This document shows positions 44,147-55,500 of a stretch of 64,000 bases of DNA, piece after piece. The translations under genes and the position numbers were made by a program. Source of the stretch: Sacculina carcini (taxonomy: Eukaryota; Arthropoda; Thecostraca; Sacculinidae); NCBI GenBank assembly GCA_916048095.2, contig OU696573.1, forward strand, positions 7,775,806 to 7,839,805, written 5' to 3'. Under the pieces are notes generated by a model. The model saw nothing but the letters and a program-made list of their open reading frames with translations, did not search any database and was not told the DNA's origin. Numbering within the stretch: position 1 is the stretch's first letter; each line of letters opens with the position of its first letter.

Positions 44147-45189
44147 TCAGTCGCAGTGCGGAGGCGGAGTGCGGAGAGAATTACGGACACCGATGAATGA
44201 AGGACAAGAGGAGCTGAAAGACGAGTGGGAGTGAGGGCGTCCAGCCTGAGTACAGTTGCGGCATTTAGCTGCCCCAGTACGATCACATTGAGAGGACCGA
44301 TGAGGACCTGCACAATGTCCACAAGATTCAGGGCGATTACAGTGGATGGACTTGTGTCCCAGACCAGCACAGCGGAAGCAGCGAGCTACCCAGAAGCGGT
44401 CGTACACCGCACACGACTGCAAGCCCACGAACAACCGGTCTCCCATAGAGCGGATCAGAGAGCGGCATTTCGGTGACAAAGAAAACACGGCATGAACGCC
44501 TGAGGTCTTTGGCTTCGTCAAGAAAAGCAGATGAAGTTCAGAGGACGAAACAGCCGACAGAAATGAATTTTTTCTCTCGAGGGAGGGACTATATCTTCGG
44601 ATGAAATATCGACAGGCACATATGCAAGCGTAATCCTAGGTTGCCGAGGAGAGTGCGCAGGAACACTGACGACAGTATCGGACAGCGCCGAGCGAACGCA
44701 GTCAGCGGCACGCACAGCATCAGCAGACGAATTGCAGCGCAGAACAAGCCGACCGCTGACAGTCGGGCGAGAACTTGCAGCCGGAACATCCGCGAGTGCC
44801 GGGGACATCGACTCAGAGACCACAGGAGAAGAACCACGCGACTTGACAACGACAGTAGAGGAGCGCACATGGACTCTCTCAGTACCAGACAACGGATATG
44901 CAGAAATCAGCGGAGGAGAGACAGAGGCAGTAGCCAACGAAGAAATTTTCGACTCTATGGAGGACAGCCGGGCACCTATACCACCCAAATTGCTGGCAAT
45001 GTCAATGGCCAGCCTGGCGCGACCAATACAGGGGGAGCAAATCCAATTGATGGACTTCAGAGAGTCCAGCTTCACCCCCTGCAACGACGCGCACTTAGTG
45101 TGCGCCCAGGAGTCACAGAGCGAACATGTGACACATCGCGTGGAGTCACCACCGGCGGTCTTGCATAAGACGCAAATGTCCGTGGTCAT
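44147..45189 (-). pseudogene. LINE B ORF1 with PHD finger and CCHC knuckles
   Basis: The N-terminus carries a Cys4-His-Cys3 PHD-type finger (CVLCKTAGG, CVTCSLCDSWAHTKC, WICSPC). Then come a helical stretch, a Ser/Pro-rich linker and an RRM-like strand (PRITLAYVPVDISSEDI). After a frameshift near 44520 comes a knuckle region: CFRCAGLGHKSIHC, CGHCAGPHRSSQC and a third Cys cluster. ORF1 proteins of this type bind LINE RNA; the PHD domain could bind histone tails and guide the particle to chromatin, which is inference. LINE A has a related ORF1. Confidence 0.75.
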
Positions 45190-45249
45190 TTGACAGTGAT
45201 TAAAAAGTCAAATATCAAGCAAGAACAACGAGGGTACAACACAGGACGA

Positions 45250-47590
45250 TCAGCACGAAGAACACACATATATCCAAGGACCAATCATACATTCAATCAT
45301 CAAGAGAACGAGTGAGCAGATATATATAATGATCAGCAGAAAAGGATCGGAATGAAGACTTGTGGTGAAGGTAAGATGGAAGCGAGTTATAGATACGAGT
45401 AGGAGAGAAATAAGAGGATTTGGATGACCAGAATGATTGATTAAGAGCAGGAGGATAGAATAATGGCACAAGATTGTGACAAAAAGTACGATTATTGAGA
45501 GTCAATAGGGAACGGAGATAAGAAGGAGAAGAGGGAGAGTGGATAAGTTTGAAGACCAGACAACATACCTTATAGCGGATACGAGAAAGAACAGGTAACC
45601 AACCGAGCTGCCGGATATGCACCGAAGTGGAAGCTCGCGGAGGAAGCCTCAACACAAACCGAGAAGCAAGGTCGATCACTGCTTGGAGTTGGCGGATTGA
45701 TTTCAAGGGAAAATGGGAAAAGAGCGAGTTGCAATAGTCGATCTTAGAAAAGATTTAGGAGTTAACAAGAAGACTAGCGGATGAGACATCAATCGACGAA
45801 CGAATAGGGTAAAATTGTCGGATTAAAAAGCGGCACGAGCGGGTAAACTAAGAAAAATAAATCGAGAAAGAAAGGTTAGGATCGAACAATACACCCAAAT
45901 TGCACATTTGATTGGCTAGCGGAAGGTTGATAGAGTGAGGAGAAATTCGAGGAGGGTGAAAGACTAGATCTTTTGTTTTGTCGGGGTTGAGCATAAGTTT
46001 ACGTGAGGCAGCCCAAAAAGAAATATGGGTGAGCAGCAGAGACCAAATTTGAAGATTGAGGAGAAAGAGGAAAATAAATTAGGATGTCGTCAGCGTATAC
46101 ATGAAATGAAACTGGATAGCTGCGGAGAAGGGATGGACAAAGGGATGAGACGTATAAGTTGAAAAGTAAAGGACCAAAAAGTGAGCCTTGTGGAATCCCA
46201 GAGATGAGAGGGAAGGCGCACGATAAATCTGCATTACTGCAAACAGCATAGGAGCGATCGTTTAGATAACAGGTAAAGAGAGAAAGTGCAGTAGATTTTA
46301 GGCCTAGATGAGCAAGATTACAGCATAAGATTTCGTGGTTGACTAGATCGAAGGCAGCAGAAAATCTGAGGAAATCAGAAGCACGGAATTTCCAAATGAA
46401 AAATTAGAGAATAGATCATTGTCCATGCAGAGAAAAAGTTTTCGTTAGAGTGCTGAGATGCAAAACCAGATTGGCAAGGATCGAGAGCAGGCAGGATGAT
46501 AGGCCGTAATTCAACAAGGGTGGCAGATTCTAGAAGCTTGGAGGACAGATATAGAATAGAAATTGGACGATAGTTGCATGGAAGTGGGATGAAGATTTGA
46601 TTTTTTGAGAATCGGCAGTATAGTGGCATGTTTGGAAGCTAAGAATGAACCGTGAAGGAAAGAAGAGTTAACCATGTGTGAAAAGTGGAGTAAGGAGTAA
46701 GGAGTAAGGAGTAGTAAGTGGAGTAATAGCATCAGCGAGAGCAGGAAATTGTATGGGGTCAGTGGGACATTTAGACCTCTGAAGTTTGGTAAAAAACGTG
46801 CTGTGGTAGTCGGAGCAATCGAGTAAAAAGAGAAAACAGTGCTAAGACAAGGAGGAAATTGGAAAGGAAAAGTGCTACTAGGTCATTTGGATTGCAAGGA
46901 TGCATTTTTATAAGAGAAAAATGAAGCGAATTCACTGGCAGATCTTGAGCAAAGTGACTTAGAGGAGCGACAGAAATAGTTTTCAGAGTCAGCCATCGTG
47001 AGCGAGATGATCGGAGTTGGCGTAATTGTGAGCGATAGAAATTACATTTTGACAAAGCAACCACAGAGAAAAAAGATTTGCGGGCACTACAGAAAAAGAA
47101 CCATGATGAAGAAGAGCGAAAGCGCCGCCAAGAACGCTCACGGGCACTGCATTCTGAACGCAAGAGGAATAGATCGGACGACCACCAGGGAGGAGGAGGA
47201 GTTCTAGAGCGAAAGTAATGTAAGCGCAAAGGGCCGATCTGATCATTGACCAAGGGGAGAGACCCGGATATATACTTGGGGAGGAGGAGTGGTGGGAGGA
47301 ACAAACAGTTTGAGGGATTCAGAATAGAAGTAACCAAATGAAAAAAAAATAAAGGATCAATTTTGTTGTAATCACGAAGCATCAGTGATGCGGGAGAATG
47401 CTCAGAACGTGAAGGAAGAGAAAGATGAAATGTGATGAGGCTATGATCATATATGAGAGAATCATGGGGTAGATGAATGTATCGAGGAGAAACAGTCTGG
47501 AGGAGTGCGTACAAATTAAAAGGTCTAGGGTATGACCGGATAGGTGAGTAGCACCGTGGTTCATAACGGAAAGATTCCAAGAATTGAGTA
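45250..47590 (-). pseudogene. CR1-like LINE C, 5'-truncated
   Basis: Minus strand. 47580-46771 spans the end of the endonuclease (IYDHSLITFHLSL), the linker and the RT N-part. 46629-46375 has YRPISILYLSSKLLE and LDPCQSGFASQHSNE. A catalytic YADDILIYF lies near 46105, intact. 45706-45293 is the C-terminus (QLGWLPVLSRIRYKVCCLVF). It is related to LINE B but clearly a different family. Its 3' part was copied to 54515-55362. Its 3' end abuts the 5' end of LINE B, both in the same orientation. Confidence 0.75.
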
Positions 47591-47976
47591 CAGTTAGAAA
47601 ATCAAAAACATGCGCGTGAGATGGTGAGTCAATCCAGAAATTAAAATCACCTAGAACAATGAAATTATGAAAGTATCAGGAAGTATCAGAAAAAGATAGC
47701 AGTGTATCAAATTCAGATAGGAATACTGAGGACCAGGACAATGTCACTGAGGACTGAGGACCATGTCACTGGTGGACCAGTTGACGCTCGTTTGGAGATT
47801 TGGAGAATCCAACAGAATTGGAGATTACGAATCATTACGAGGGCGGGCTAGTCTTTGTGATGAATTCAGCTGCCTCTCCGGTCCTTGAAGCTGCCTTTAG
47901 CCGACACTTTGCAAATCTATAGTGCTAAAAAATGAATGATAGAGAAAATGCAATGCAAATTGTTACAATTCGATGA

Positions 47977-48308
47977 GCGATTCTGATTGACTGGAGGTGT
48001 ATTGTGGAAAGCTTGACTTGATTGGTGAAAAATTATCCAGTTTGTTCAAGTGTTTTGTTGATAGCACCCAGCAAAAACAAGCTGTGCCTATATATTTGCC
48101 GGATATAATTTTGCACATTCGTACATTGCTCAAATATAAACTGCTCAAATGCTCTGATATGTGTAAATGTGCAAAATTTTATCAAGCAAAATCATAGAAA
48201 CAGCTTGTTTTCGCTAGGCGCTATCTACAAAACACTTAAGCGAAATGGAAATGTATCCACCAATCAAGTCAAGCTTTCCACAATACACCTCCAGTCAGTC
48301 AGAATCGC
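47977..48308. mobile_element. Foldback/MITE-like hairpin element
   Basis: 332 bp whose two arms of about 110 bp are nearly perfect inverted repeats: GCGATTCTGATTGACTGGAG at the left, the complement of CTCCAGTCAGTCAGAATCGC at the right. Inner inverted repeats (aattttgcacatt and its complement) continue towards the centre. The whole unit could fold into one long hairpin. No coding and no clear target duplication. Family unknown. Confidence 0.7.
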
Positions 48309-49200
48309 AGAGTCCATGTCAACCATTGAGTCAATTCAGCAGTGTCCATCAGCTAAATTTAGTCAATGGTTATACAATTATGTATGAAATATATAGGAAA
48401 CCCTTTGGATGTCTATATGAATTGAGTGAGCTAAAAACGAGTTTGATCATCACTTAAGAATACCTACACCACTTTCCATCTTGCGGTAAATTCGTCTGTG
48501 ATATGTTGTGTGCGTACGTATGTGTGTCTGTGTGTGCAAGTGTGTTGGTTGATAAACACAGACCAAGTCAAATTGTGGCTTCATTTATCATCTAGAATTC
48601 AAGTATTGTCGGGTCACATTGGAAGATATATCGCCTGGAATCCGATTTGTCCATATATATTAGGCATTTGTGAGGCGTTCGGATGAGACAACCGAGAAGC
48701 AAGTGACAGCTGAGCTCCGCAGCTGTGCAGAATTTGCAAATGAGATGGCGCAACTGAAATGCTGTGTGAGTCTCATGAATTATTTACGCCGTCCGAATGT
48801 GGTGCCGCCATCGTTGAATTTACCGGCCCAACTTTTAGCCGTGCAATCATATTGAAACAACATTCAAGCGGGCACATTTGCTGATCAATATCACAACAGA
48901 CTGGATCATTTCGAGCGCCTGTCGTTTGTCTATCTGTAGCCAAATACGGCTCTGCAAACGTGTAGCAGCACCTAGTACAACGCGTACAAAGCGATGTGTA
49001 TTGGTGGCTCGTAACAATGTAACTGGTGGTAATGATAGAGCTGAATGAAAGCTGACATGACACACACTGAACACACATACATACCGTTACATGCATGCAC
49101 ACAAGTGAACTTAACACCCACACACAGACACACAACACACAGACATACAACTGCATCCATACACACGCATGACTCATACAGACGAGTGGCTATTACTGGC
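48309..49200. other. Intron sequence with a duplicated 135-bp block
   Basis: Mostly without features. 48826-48960 recurs at 55364-55500 with 2-3 differences, same orientation. On the minus strand the block begins after TTTGCAG, which looks like a splice acceptor, and has an open frame (CCDIDQQMCPLECCFNMIAR) that I do not recognise. CA runs lie at 49055-49180. Confidence 0.45.
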
Positions 49201-49232
49201 AGCCAGTGGTCTTCAACTTCAGGCCGGCCACA

Positions 49233-49250
49233 GCCCCCCCCCCCCCCCCC
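49233..49250. repeat. Poly-C tract
   Basis: About 18 C in a row (poly-G on the minus strand) right after the end of the element 4 integrase frame; it could be an expanded polypurine tract of that element. Confidence 0.9.
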
Positions 49251-50510
49251 TCAGGTGCTGTGCTCCGACTGCAAGAAGCGGCGAGGCGGTCGCACGGGTC
49301 TGGAGCGCCGAGACCATACGATACGAGCGGGATCATGTGCACCGGTAGACGAACCTGAATCAGCCGGTTCAGTCGTGGGAGTGGACGCTGAAGCCGCGGG
49401 AAGATTGGGCGGTGAGTGGACAACATCACCTGGCGGATCTTGTTCGGCTCTTTCGAGATGTGCCGGCTTGAGCCAGTCGATAGCCACGACGTCTGGCTTA
49501 CCACGATTGTCTATCGTGAATGCCTTGTCGACACGCTGCAATACGGCGTAGGGACCCTGGTAAGGTGGTGTCAACGGGGTCCTGTGACCGTCGACCCGGA
49601 GGAAGACGTGGGAGGCCTTGTTCAAGGAAGGAAACACGAATGGTTTTTCCGTTCCGCTACGGTGCCACGATGTCGGTACGGGCTTCAGATCAGCAAACGA
49701 CTGTACCAAGCGACGAGCCGTTTCGCTTGTCGGGAATGCGTGACTGCCTGTAAAAAACTGGCTTGGCAGCCGCATCTTTTCACCCAAGGCCAGCTCGCTT
49801 GGTGATGCACCGATGTCTGGTTTCAGCGACGAACGCATGCCCATCAACACGACCGGAAGTGCCGACGGCGAGTTGACTTTATCACAGACGGCGGCTGTCA
49901 ACGACGCCTTGAGCTGTCGATGAATGCGCTCAATGAGGCCGTTTTGTTGGGGCATGTAGGAGCACGTCGTTCTAATCTGCACACCAAGAAGGGTCCATAG
50001 CTCTTTCCATAGATCGGACACAAATTGTCGACCACGATCCGAAGTAATCGACAAACACATGCCGAAACGAGACACCCAGTCCAACAGGCATTTGGCGCAG
50101 GTTGCGGCTGTAGCCTCGTTGAGTGGGAACGCTTCCGGGTAACGAGTGAACCTGTCGATTATGGTGAAAATATAGCGGTACCTGTCTACTTCTGGAAGAG
50201 GACCGATAATATCGACGTGAAGACTCTCGAATCGACTTGTTGGTAGTGGAGGACGTTTCAGAGGTGTCCGTTGATGACGGGTAACTTTGCACTGTTGACA
50301 ACGCATTCAGGTTCTTGTCCACGTTGAGACCTTGGCAGCGACTCGCGCGAACACAAAACGTTCAGAAATGAGGCGACGAGTGGCTCGAGCGCTTGGATGG
50401 CACATGTTATTAAGCTGTGTGAATATGTCGCGTTGCATCACTAGCGGCACCAACGGTCTGTCTACGCCTGTAGAAATGTCAACTAGTATGCTTGCTGGCG
50501 ATCCGTCCAA
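49251..50510 (-). pseudogene. Element 4 integrase
   Basis: The HHCC finger (NNMCHPSARATRRLISERF, CQQC) spans a nonsense codon at 50307 that replaces a finger residue. The core has SLHVDIIGPLPEVDRYRY (first Asp), ITSDRGRQFVSDLW (second Asp) and MPQQNGLIERIHRQLK (Glu), all present. A GPY/F-like PPYQGPYAVLQRV and a Pro/Ser-rich tail follow. Integrase inserts element DNA in the nucleus. The core is intact for 350 residues, although the finger is broken. Confidence 0.85.
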
Positions 50511-50713
50511 TGTGCGTCGATCAATGGTGAGGGATGGCGAAGAAGCAAGCTCAGCGACCTCCGCGCACTTCTACTGTTCGATTGCCAGTTGTGATATGTC
50601 GAGACACTGTTGGAGTTCGGCGTGAAGTGCAAGTGACGACAAATGCGAGACTTTGTGAGGTTGCTCCGATGTGGGACGACTCAAGCAATCCGGGACCACA
50701 TTAATAAAGCCGC

Positions 50714-51955
50714 TCACATGTCTAATATCAGTAGAAAACTCGCTAAAAATGCTAGTTGTCGATGTACACGCGGTGATCGCTCGCTAACACTGGTAAAGGC
50801 GTGCGTCAGTGGCTTGTGGTCCGTCCACAACTGCAAGCCCGGGCGACCCTCTAGGAGATGCCGAAAACGTTTCAGGGCACTGAAGAGTGCAAACAGCTCT
50901 TTGTCTCCGGTGCTCCAGCGCAATTGAGAACCCTGAAGCATTCGGGAATGAAACGCGAGGGGAACCCATGTGCCCTGTTGCCACTGGAAAATGACAGCGC
51001 CCACCGCCGTGTCAGATGCATCCGCTGCAACTTTAGTTGGGGCTTTGTCGCTAGGAAAAGCAGGACGTGATGCTCTCGCTAGTGCACATTTGGTAGACTC
51101 GAAGGCATGTTGTTGAGGCTCGTCCCACACTAATTGTTTCTGTTTGTTCTTGCACACAGCGTGAAGAGGTTGCAGAAGCTTGGCCAAGCTGGGAACGAAG
51201 CGGTGAAAATGGTTCACCATGCCGAGGTAGCGCTTGCACCCGGCGGCGTCAGCTTGCGGTGGCATGGTGACCAGATCGGCAACCTTCTCAGGAAGCGGTT
51301 CTATGCCGGATGCAGACACTTCCAATCCCAGAAATTTAACCCTTGGTTGCCCGAAGGAACACTTTTCTGGTTTCACAACAAGACCTGCCGAGCGGAGGCG
51401 CCGAAACAATTCTCGAAGGTCTTTGTGATGTTGTGTAGCGTCTGGAAAATAAATCAGTATGTCATCAATAGAACTGTACACGTTGTTCATGCGACGGAGT
51501 ACCGTATCCATAAGCCTCTGGAAGGTTTGAGCGGCGTTTGACAATCCAAACGGCATGCGACGATACTCAAAGAGGCCAAATGGTGTGGTAATGGCGGTCT
51601 TCTGTTGGTCAGGTCCGAACACCGGAATTTGATCAAACGCTCGAGCGAGATACACTGTGCTAAAAATTGTGGCGCCGTTCAGTCTGTCAGCAAACGTTTG
51701 CAAATGAGGCACAGGGTAGCGGTCTGGCACTGTAATTGCGTTGAGTCGCTCGTAGCACCCCACCATTCGCAAAGACTTGCCTCCATCTTTCTCCACTAGG
51801 TGTATGGGGCTGGACCAAGCGGAGGAAGATGGTACGAGAATCTCCTGCTCAAGCATGAGCTCAAGCTCACGCTTAGCAGCTGTGAGCTTTGCGGGCATCA
51901 GGCGTCTTGGCTGGGCAAATACCGGATTGCCTTTCGTTATAATACGATGTTCCAC
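50714..51955 (-). pseudogene. Element 4 reverse transcriptase and RNase H
   Basis: Open for 413 codons, in the same frame as the protease with one TAG between. SSSAWSSPIHLVEKDGG, CYERLNAITVPDRYPVPHLQ (CYERLNA replaces the usual DYRRLNA), [20 protein letters not shown] and SSIDDIL (Tyr of YIDD changed to Ser) are seen. RNase H has VAADASDTAVGAVI and WTDHKPLTHAF. The tyrosine loss and DYR change argue against activity. Sequence style is CsRn1-like, as in element 1, but the two are different families. Confidence 0.85.
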
Positions 51956-52030
51956 ACCCGGGACGGTGACGGCCGGAAAATTTGAGGGTGGTGCGCAGAG
52001 CGCTCTGAATTCTTCAGAATTGCGGACACC

Positions 52031-52483
52031 CTAGAACCCAGGGCCGTCGCGATGTGGAGGATGAGTTTGGCTGACGTGTACGACGGTGGGATGATCATGC
52101 TTCACCGGAAGAGCTGGATTTGTAGACAAATACGTCGTGCTGTCCATCAATACCTTCTTCTTGAAGTCAATGACCAATCCAAATTCCCTGAGGAAATCGG
52201 CTCCAAGTATTGGGGTAGTCACTGCAGCGACCAAAAACGAAAATTTGTATGTGCGACCGAGACCGAGGTCAATTAGATTATCACGGCGAACTTCAAACAC
52301 CGGAATGAATGACCCGTTGGCGGCTCGAAGAGTTGGACACTGCAAGGGTGGAGGAGGCTTAGGACCCACAGGCAACAATGAAACCTCCGACCCACTATCG
52401 ACTAGGAAACGACGACCTTCGGTGTCAACCACATACAGTAGTTGACACTCGCTGTTGCGACCGGACACGGTCGTCACTGCCAA
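52031..52483 (-). pseudogene. Element 4 aspartic protease
   Basis: Retropepsin-like domain: FLVDSGSEVSLLP near residue 26 (active-site DSG) and TTPILGADFLREFGLVIDF near 88. It would cut the polyprotein. It opens without an ATG almost directly behind the LTR end, showing that gag is gone. Ends at a TAG (52031-52033) before RT. Confidence 0.8.
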
Positions 52484-52492
52484 CCTGCCAAA

Positions 52493-52591
52493 TCGTAGTG
52501 TCGGAGAGATGGCGAGCGAATCTTAGATGTGACTTGACTCACACGTATATTAAAACACGGACAAGTTAACGGAACGAGACCTACAGCTAGA
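52493..52591 (-). repeat. LTR end, shared by elements 4 and 5
   Basis: Inverse copy of the last 98 bases of the LTR at 54232-54491 (about 6 mismatches). On the minus strand it precedes the protease of element 4; on the plus strand it touches the gag of element 5. The two elements are therefore joined head to head at an LTR fragment. Confidence 0.8.
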
Positions 52592-52601
52592 CAAGGCGAT
52601 T

Positions 52602-53759
52602 TTGCTTCACTGTGTTGGAGCTGAGGCGCAGCGAGTTTTTCTCTCCCTTCCAGAGTCTCCTAAGAGGGAAGGCGAAGACGATTACACCAAAGTGCTACGT
52701 CAAATGGGCGAATTTTATTCACCTAAGCTGAACGTTATTTCAGAACGGTTCAACTTCAGACAAAGAACGCAGACCCAGAATGAAACTACTGCACGTTTGT
52801 TGAACTACTGCATGTACGTTTCTTCATTACGCAGCTTGTCGGCGAATCGTCAGTTCGGTCAACTGCAGGATGAAATGATAAGAGACCAGGTTGTAGAACA
52901 TACGGTGCACCCTAGACTCCGCGAACGATTTCTACAGGACGCAAAACTCACACTGGACTCCCTGCTGGATCTGGCAGAGGCGTACGAGACTTCGCGCAGG
53001 CATTCGGCTTCAATGAGCTCCAGTGAAGAACCCGATGCGGCCACTGTGAATGTCACAAGAATGTCCTGTAAATGCAAACAGCGTGACGGTGGTGTGACAG
53101 ATAGCCAGTGCACATACTGCGGCCGTTCGCACGGCTCACCCAGAGCAGATTTTTGTCCGGCTCGTAATGCAAAATGTAATGCGTGCGGTCGGCGTGGGCA
53201 CTGGGCCGTTGTGTGCAGATCAAAGGAAAGGACGAGTGTGGCAACCGAATTCAAACCGGTGAAAGAGGTCACCATTCTGTCCTGCGCAGATGCACAAGAC
53301 AAAAGATTGACATGCAACGCAAGAGTCACAGTCGAGTCAGGCCAGTCAGCAGACATCGAACTTCAGGTAGATACTGGTGCTAGTGTCTCTGTCATGAGTT
53401 TGCCGCTAGCAAGGAAGCTTTTCAGAGGCTAAGCGGTAACAGCGTCTGACACTCAGCTTTTCGGCATTGGCCGACACCCGCTGAAAGTCGTCGGAACGCT
53501 ACCTGTATCAGTCACTGTGGGTGATAGCACGACTATGGCTGATTTTTTCATAATCGATACCAGATATTCAGAAGGTATATTGGGCTTCTCCACGCTGGCG
53601 AAACTTGGAGTTACGATTCAACCAGAAAAAGGACAGGTGTTGAAAATAGTAACCGAACCAAAAGAAGTCGCAGCCTTACTACCAAACGAAAGGTATTGCC
53701 ACAAAACCAGATTGAAGCAAAACGACGCACCGACAGCGTATCCTCTGCGTAAACTGTAA
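52602..53759 (+). pseudogene. Element 5 gag and protease (gypsy, Mag-like)
   Basis: Plus strand. Gag N-part LLHCVGAEAQRVFLSLPES, then FNFRQRTQTQNETTARLLNY and MIRDQVVEHTVHPRLRERFL, a typical animal gypsy capsid. Zinc knuckles CTYCGRSHGSPRADFC and CNACGRRGHWAVVC lie near 53110-53215. The protease has LQVDTGASVSVMS at about 53365. One TAA at 53430 interrupts it; the frame goes on to 53759 (FFIIDTRYSEGILGFSTLAK). The N-terminal end of gag runs into the inverted LTR fragment, so the start is lost. Confidence 0.8.
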
Positions 53760-54231
53760 TTCTCCGCAAACGCACGACAGCGTACAACAGTCGCTGTTTT
53801 GGCTGAGAAGGGGGAGCAGAGAGAAGTCACGACAGCTACAGTGACGGCACGACAGCGACACGACAGCGACTGTGACGAGGACACAGCAGTGTCAGGCTGT
53901 GATCCGGTCAGATCCACTGTGCGCAACATCCGCATTTCTGCAGGTCTGCAGCGACCAAGTCGGCTAGGCGCGGTCTGCAAGCCGGTGGGCTCCGGCTTCC
54001 GACGTTCCGGAGATAATCCGATAATTTGCCGTTCGCGAACCAGGCGATGTAGCTGCCGTAGATATCGACCTCGACGATTCCTCACCACCACGTGCGACGG
54101 CACCGACGGTCGATATCAGACAGCTCACTGCTACTGCGGCTGTGATCCCGGCATCGGTGAAGACTGGCGGCGTCGCTGCCAACCCCCGCTTATCTTTCTG
54201 ATAGTGTGTATTATTTTAAGTGAGGGGGGTA
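53760..54231 (+). pseudogene. Element 5 residual pol tail
   Basis: RT, RNase H and integrase cores are missing: protease is followed by an Arg-rich tail that ends VCIILSEGGM just before a purine tract and the LTR. A large internal deletion therefore removed about 3 kb. Confidence 0.55.
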
Positions 54232-54491
54232 TGTAGTGTCTTGTATCATGTACGGTTTACTGTATTGCGATTGTAAAGATGGCGCGACGTGTATCGCGAT
54301 GTTGTGACGTGTATCGTACGATTGTGAAATGGACCAATCAGAGGAAGGCACGTATGACAGCAAGGTACAATCGAGGTCAGGTTATAGAGTCAGTCTAGGT
54401 GTAGGTCTCGTTCCGTTAACTTGTCCGTGTTTTAATATACGTGTGAGTCAAGCCACATCTCAGATTAGCTCGCCATCGCTCCGACACTACA
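54232..54491 (+). repeat. LTR of element 5
   Basis: 260 bp starting TGTAGTGTC and ending GACACTACA, a 9-bp perfect terminal inversion, and preceded by a gaggggggta purine tract. It is a 3' LTR by position. The inverted partial copy is 52493-52591. Both copies are followed by atttggc, of unknown meaning. Confidence 0.8.
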
Positions 54492-54514
54492 ATTTGGCCA
54501 TGACGGTGGCCGGC

Positions 54515-55362
54515 CACAAGTTGGAAGTTCGCGGAGAAAGCCTCAACACAAACCGAGAAGCAAGGTCGATCACTGCTTGGAGTTGGCAGATAGATTTCAA
54601 GGGAAAATGGGAAAAGAGCGAGTTGCAATAGTCGATCTTAGAAAATATTTAGGAGTTAACAAGAAGACTAGCGGACGAGACATCAATCGACGAACAAATA
54701 GGGTAAAATTGTCGGAGTAAAAAGCGGCACGAGCGGGTAAACTAAGAAAAATATATCGAGAAAGAAAGGTTAGGATCGAACAATACACCCAAATTGCACA
54801 TTTTATTGGCTAGCGGAAGGTTGATAGAGTGAGGAGAAATTCGAGGAGGGTGAAAGACTAGAAATTTTGTTTTGTCGGGGTTGAGCATAAGTTTACGTGA
54901 GGCAGCCCAAAAAGAAATATGGGTGAGCAGCAGAGACCAAATTTGAAGATTGAGGAGAAAGAGGAAAATAAATTAGGATGTCGTCAACGTATACGTTAAA
55001 TGAAACTGGATAGCTGCGGAGAAATGGACAAAGGGATGAGACGTGTAAGTTGAAAAGTAAAGGACCAAAAAGTGAGCCTTGTGGAATCCCAGAGACGAGA
55101 GGGAAGTCGCACGATAAAGCTACATTACTGCAAACAGCATAGGAGCGATCGTTTAGATAACAGGTAAAGAGAGAAAGTGCAGTAGATTTTAGGCCTAGAT
55201 GAGCAAGATTACAGCATAATATTTCGTGGTTGACTAGATCGAAGGCAGCAGAAAATCTAAGGAAATCAGAAGCACGGAATTTCCAAATGAAAAATTAGAG
55301 AATAGATCATTGTCGAGGCAGAGAAGAAGTTTTCGGTAGAGTGCTGAGATGCAAAACCAGAT
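54515..55362 (-). pseudogene. Second copy of the 3' part of LINE C
   Basis: Matches 45625-46480 at more than 90% by eye, same orientation, including the YADD region (here VYVDDILIYF-like at about 54985). It ends abruptly at 55362, where the 135-bp block also found at 48826 begins. No coding potential remains. Confidence 0.8.
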
Positions 55363-55363
55363 T

Positions 55364-55500
55364 GGCCCAACTTTTAGCTGTGCAATCATATTGAAACAAC
55401 ATTCAAGCGGGCACATTTGCTGATCAATATCACAACAGACTGGATCATTTCGAGCGCCTGTCGTTTGTCTATCTGTAGCCAAATACGGCTCTGCAAACGC
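55364..55500 (-). repeat. 135-bp block, second copy
   Basis: Same as 48826-48960. Here it is fused to the 5' end of a truncated LINE C copy, which is not the case at the other site. Confidence 0.85.

Larger units (their letters stand above)
40803..45193 (-). mobile_element. CR1-like LINE B, nearly full length
   Basis: Minus strand, 4.4 kb: ORF1 with PHD finger and zinc knuckles (45189-44147), ORF2 with endonuclease and RT (44025-41259), a C/T-rich 3' UTR of about 400 bp and a (TTG)n tail at 40803-40818. No target duplication was identified. Frameshifts and stops make it inactive, but the organisation is complete and it serves as the reference for LINEs A and D. Confidence 0.8.
49251..52591 (-). 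mobile_element. CsRn1-like gypsy remnant, gag-less (element 4)
   Basis: Minus strand: LTR end (52591-52493), protease, RT-RNase H and integrase, without gag, the same kind of deletion as in element 1. The frame is broken by a TAG at 52031, a stop and frameshift near 50714-50510 and a stop at 50307. No 3' LTR is recognised below 49250. Confidence 0.8.

Noticed and set aside
48773-49177. 48826-48960 as a further alpha-arrestin exon
   Set aside because: The exons at 58371-58550 and 38861-39058 already join in phase and give a continuous arrestin domain; the block's frames show no arrestin motif.
54492-54514. atttggc after both LTR copies as a primer-binding site of elements 4/5
   Set aside because: Only seven bases are shared and the sequences then diverge; no tRNA complement was evident.
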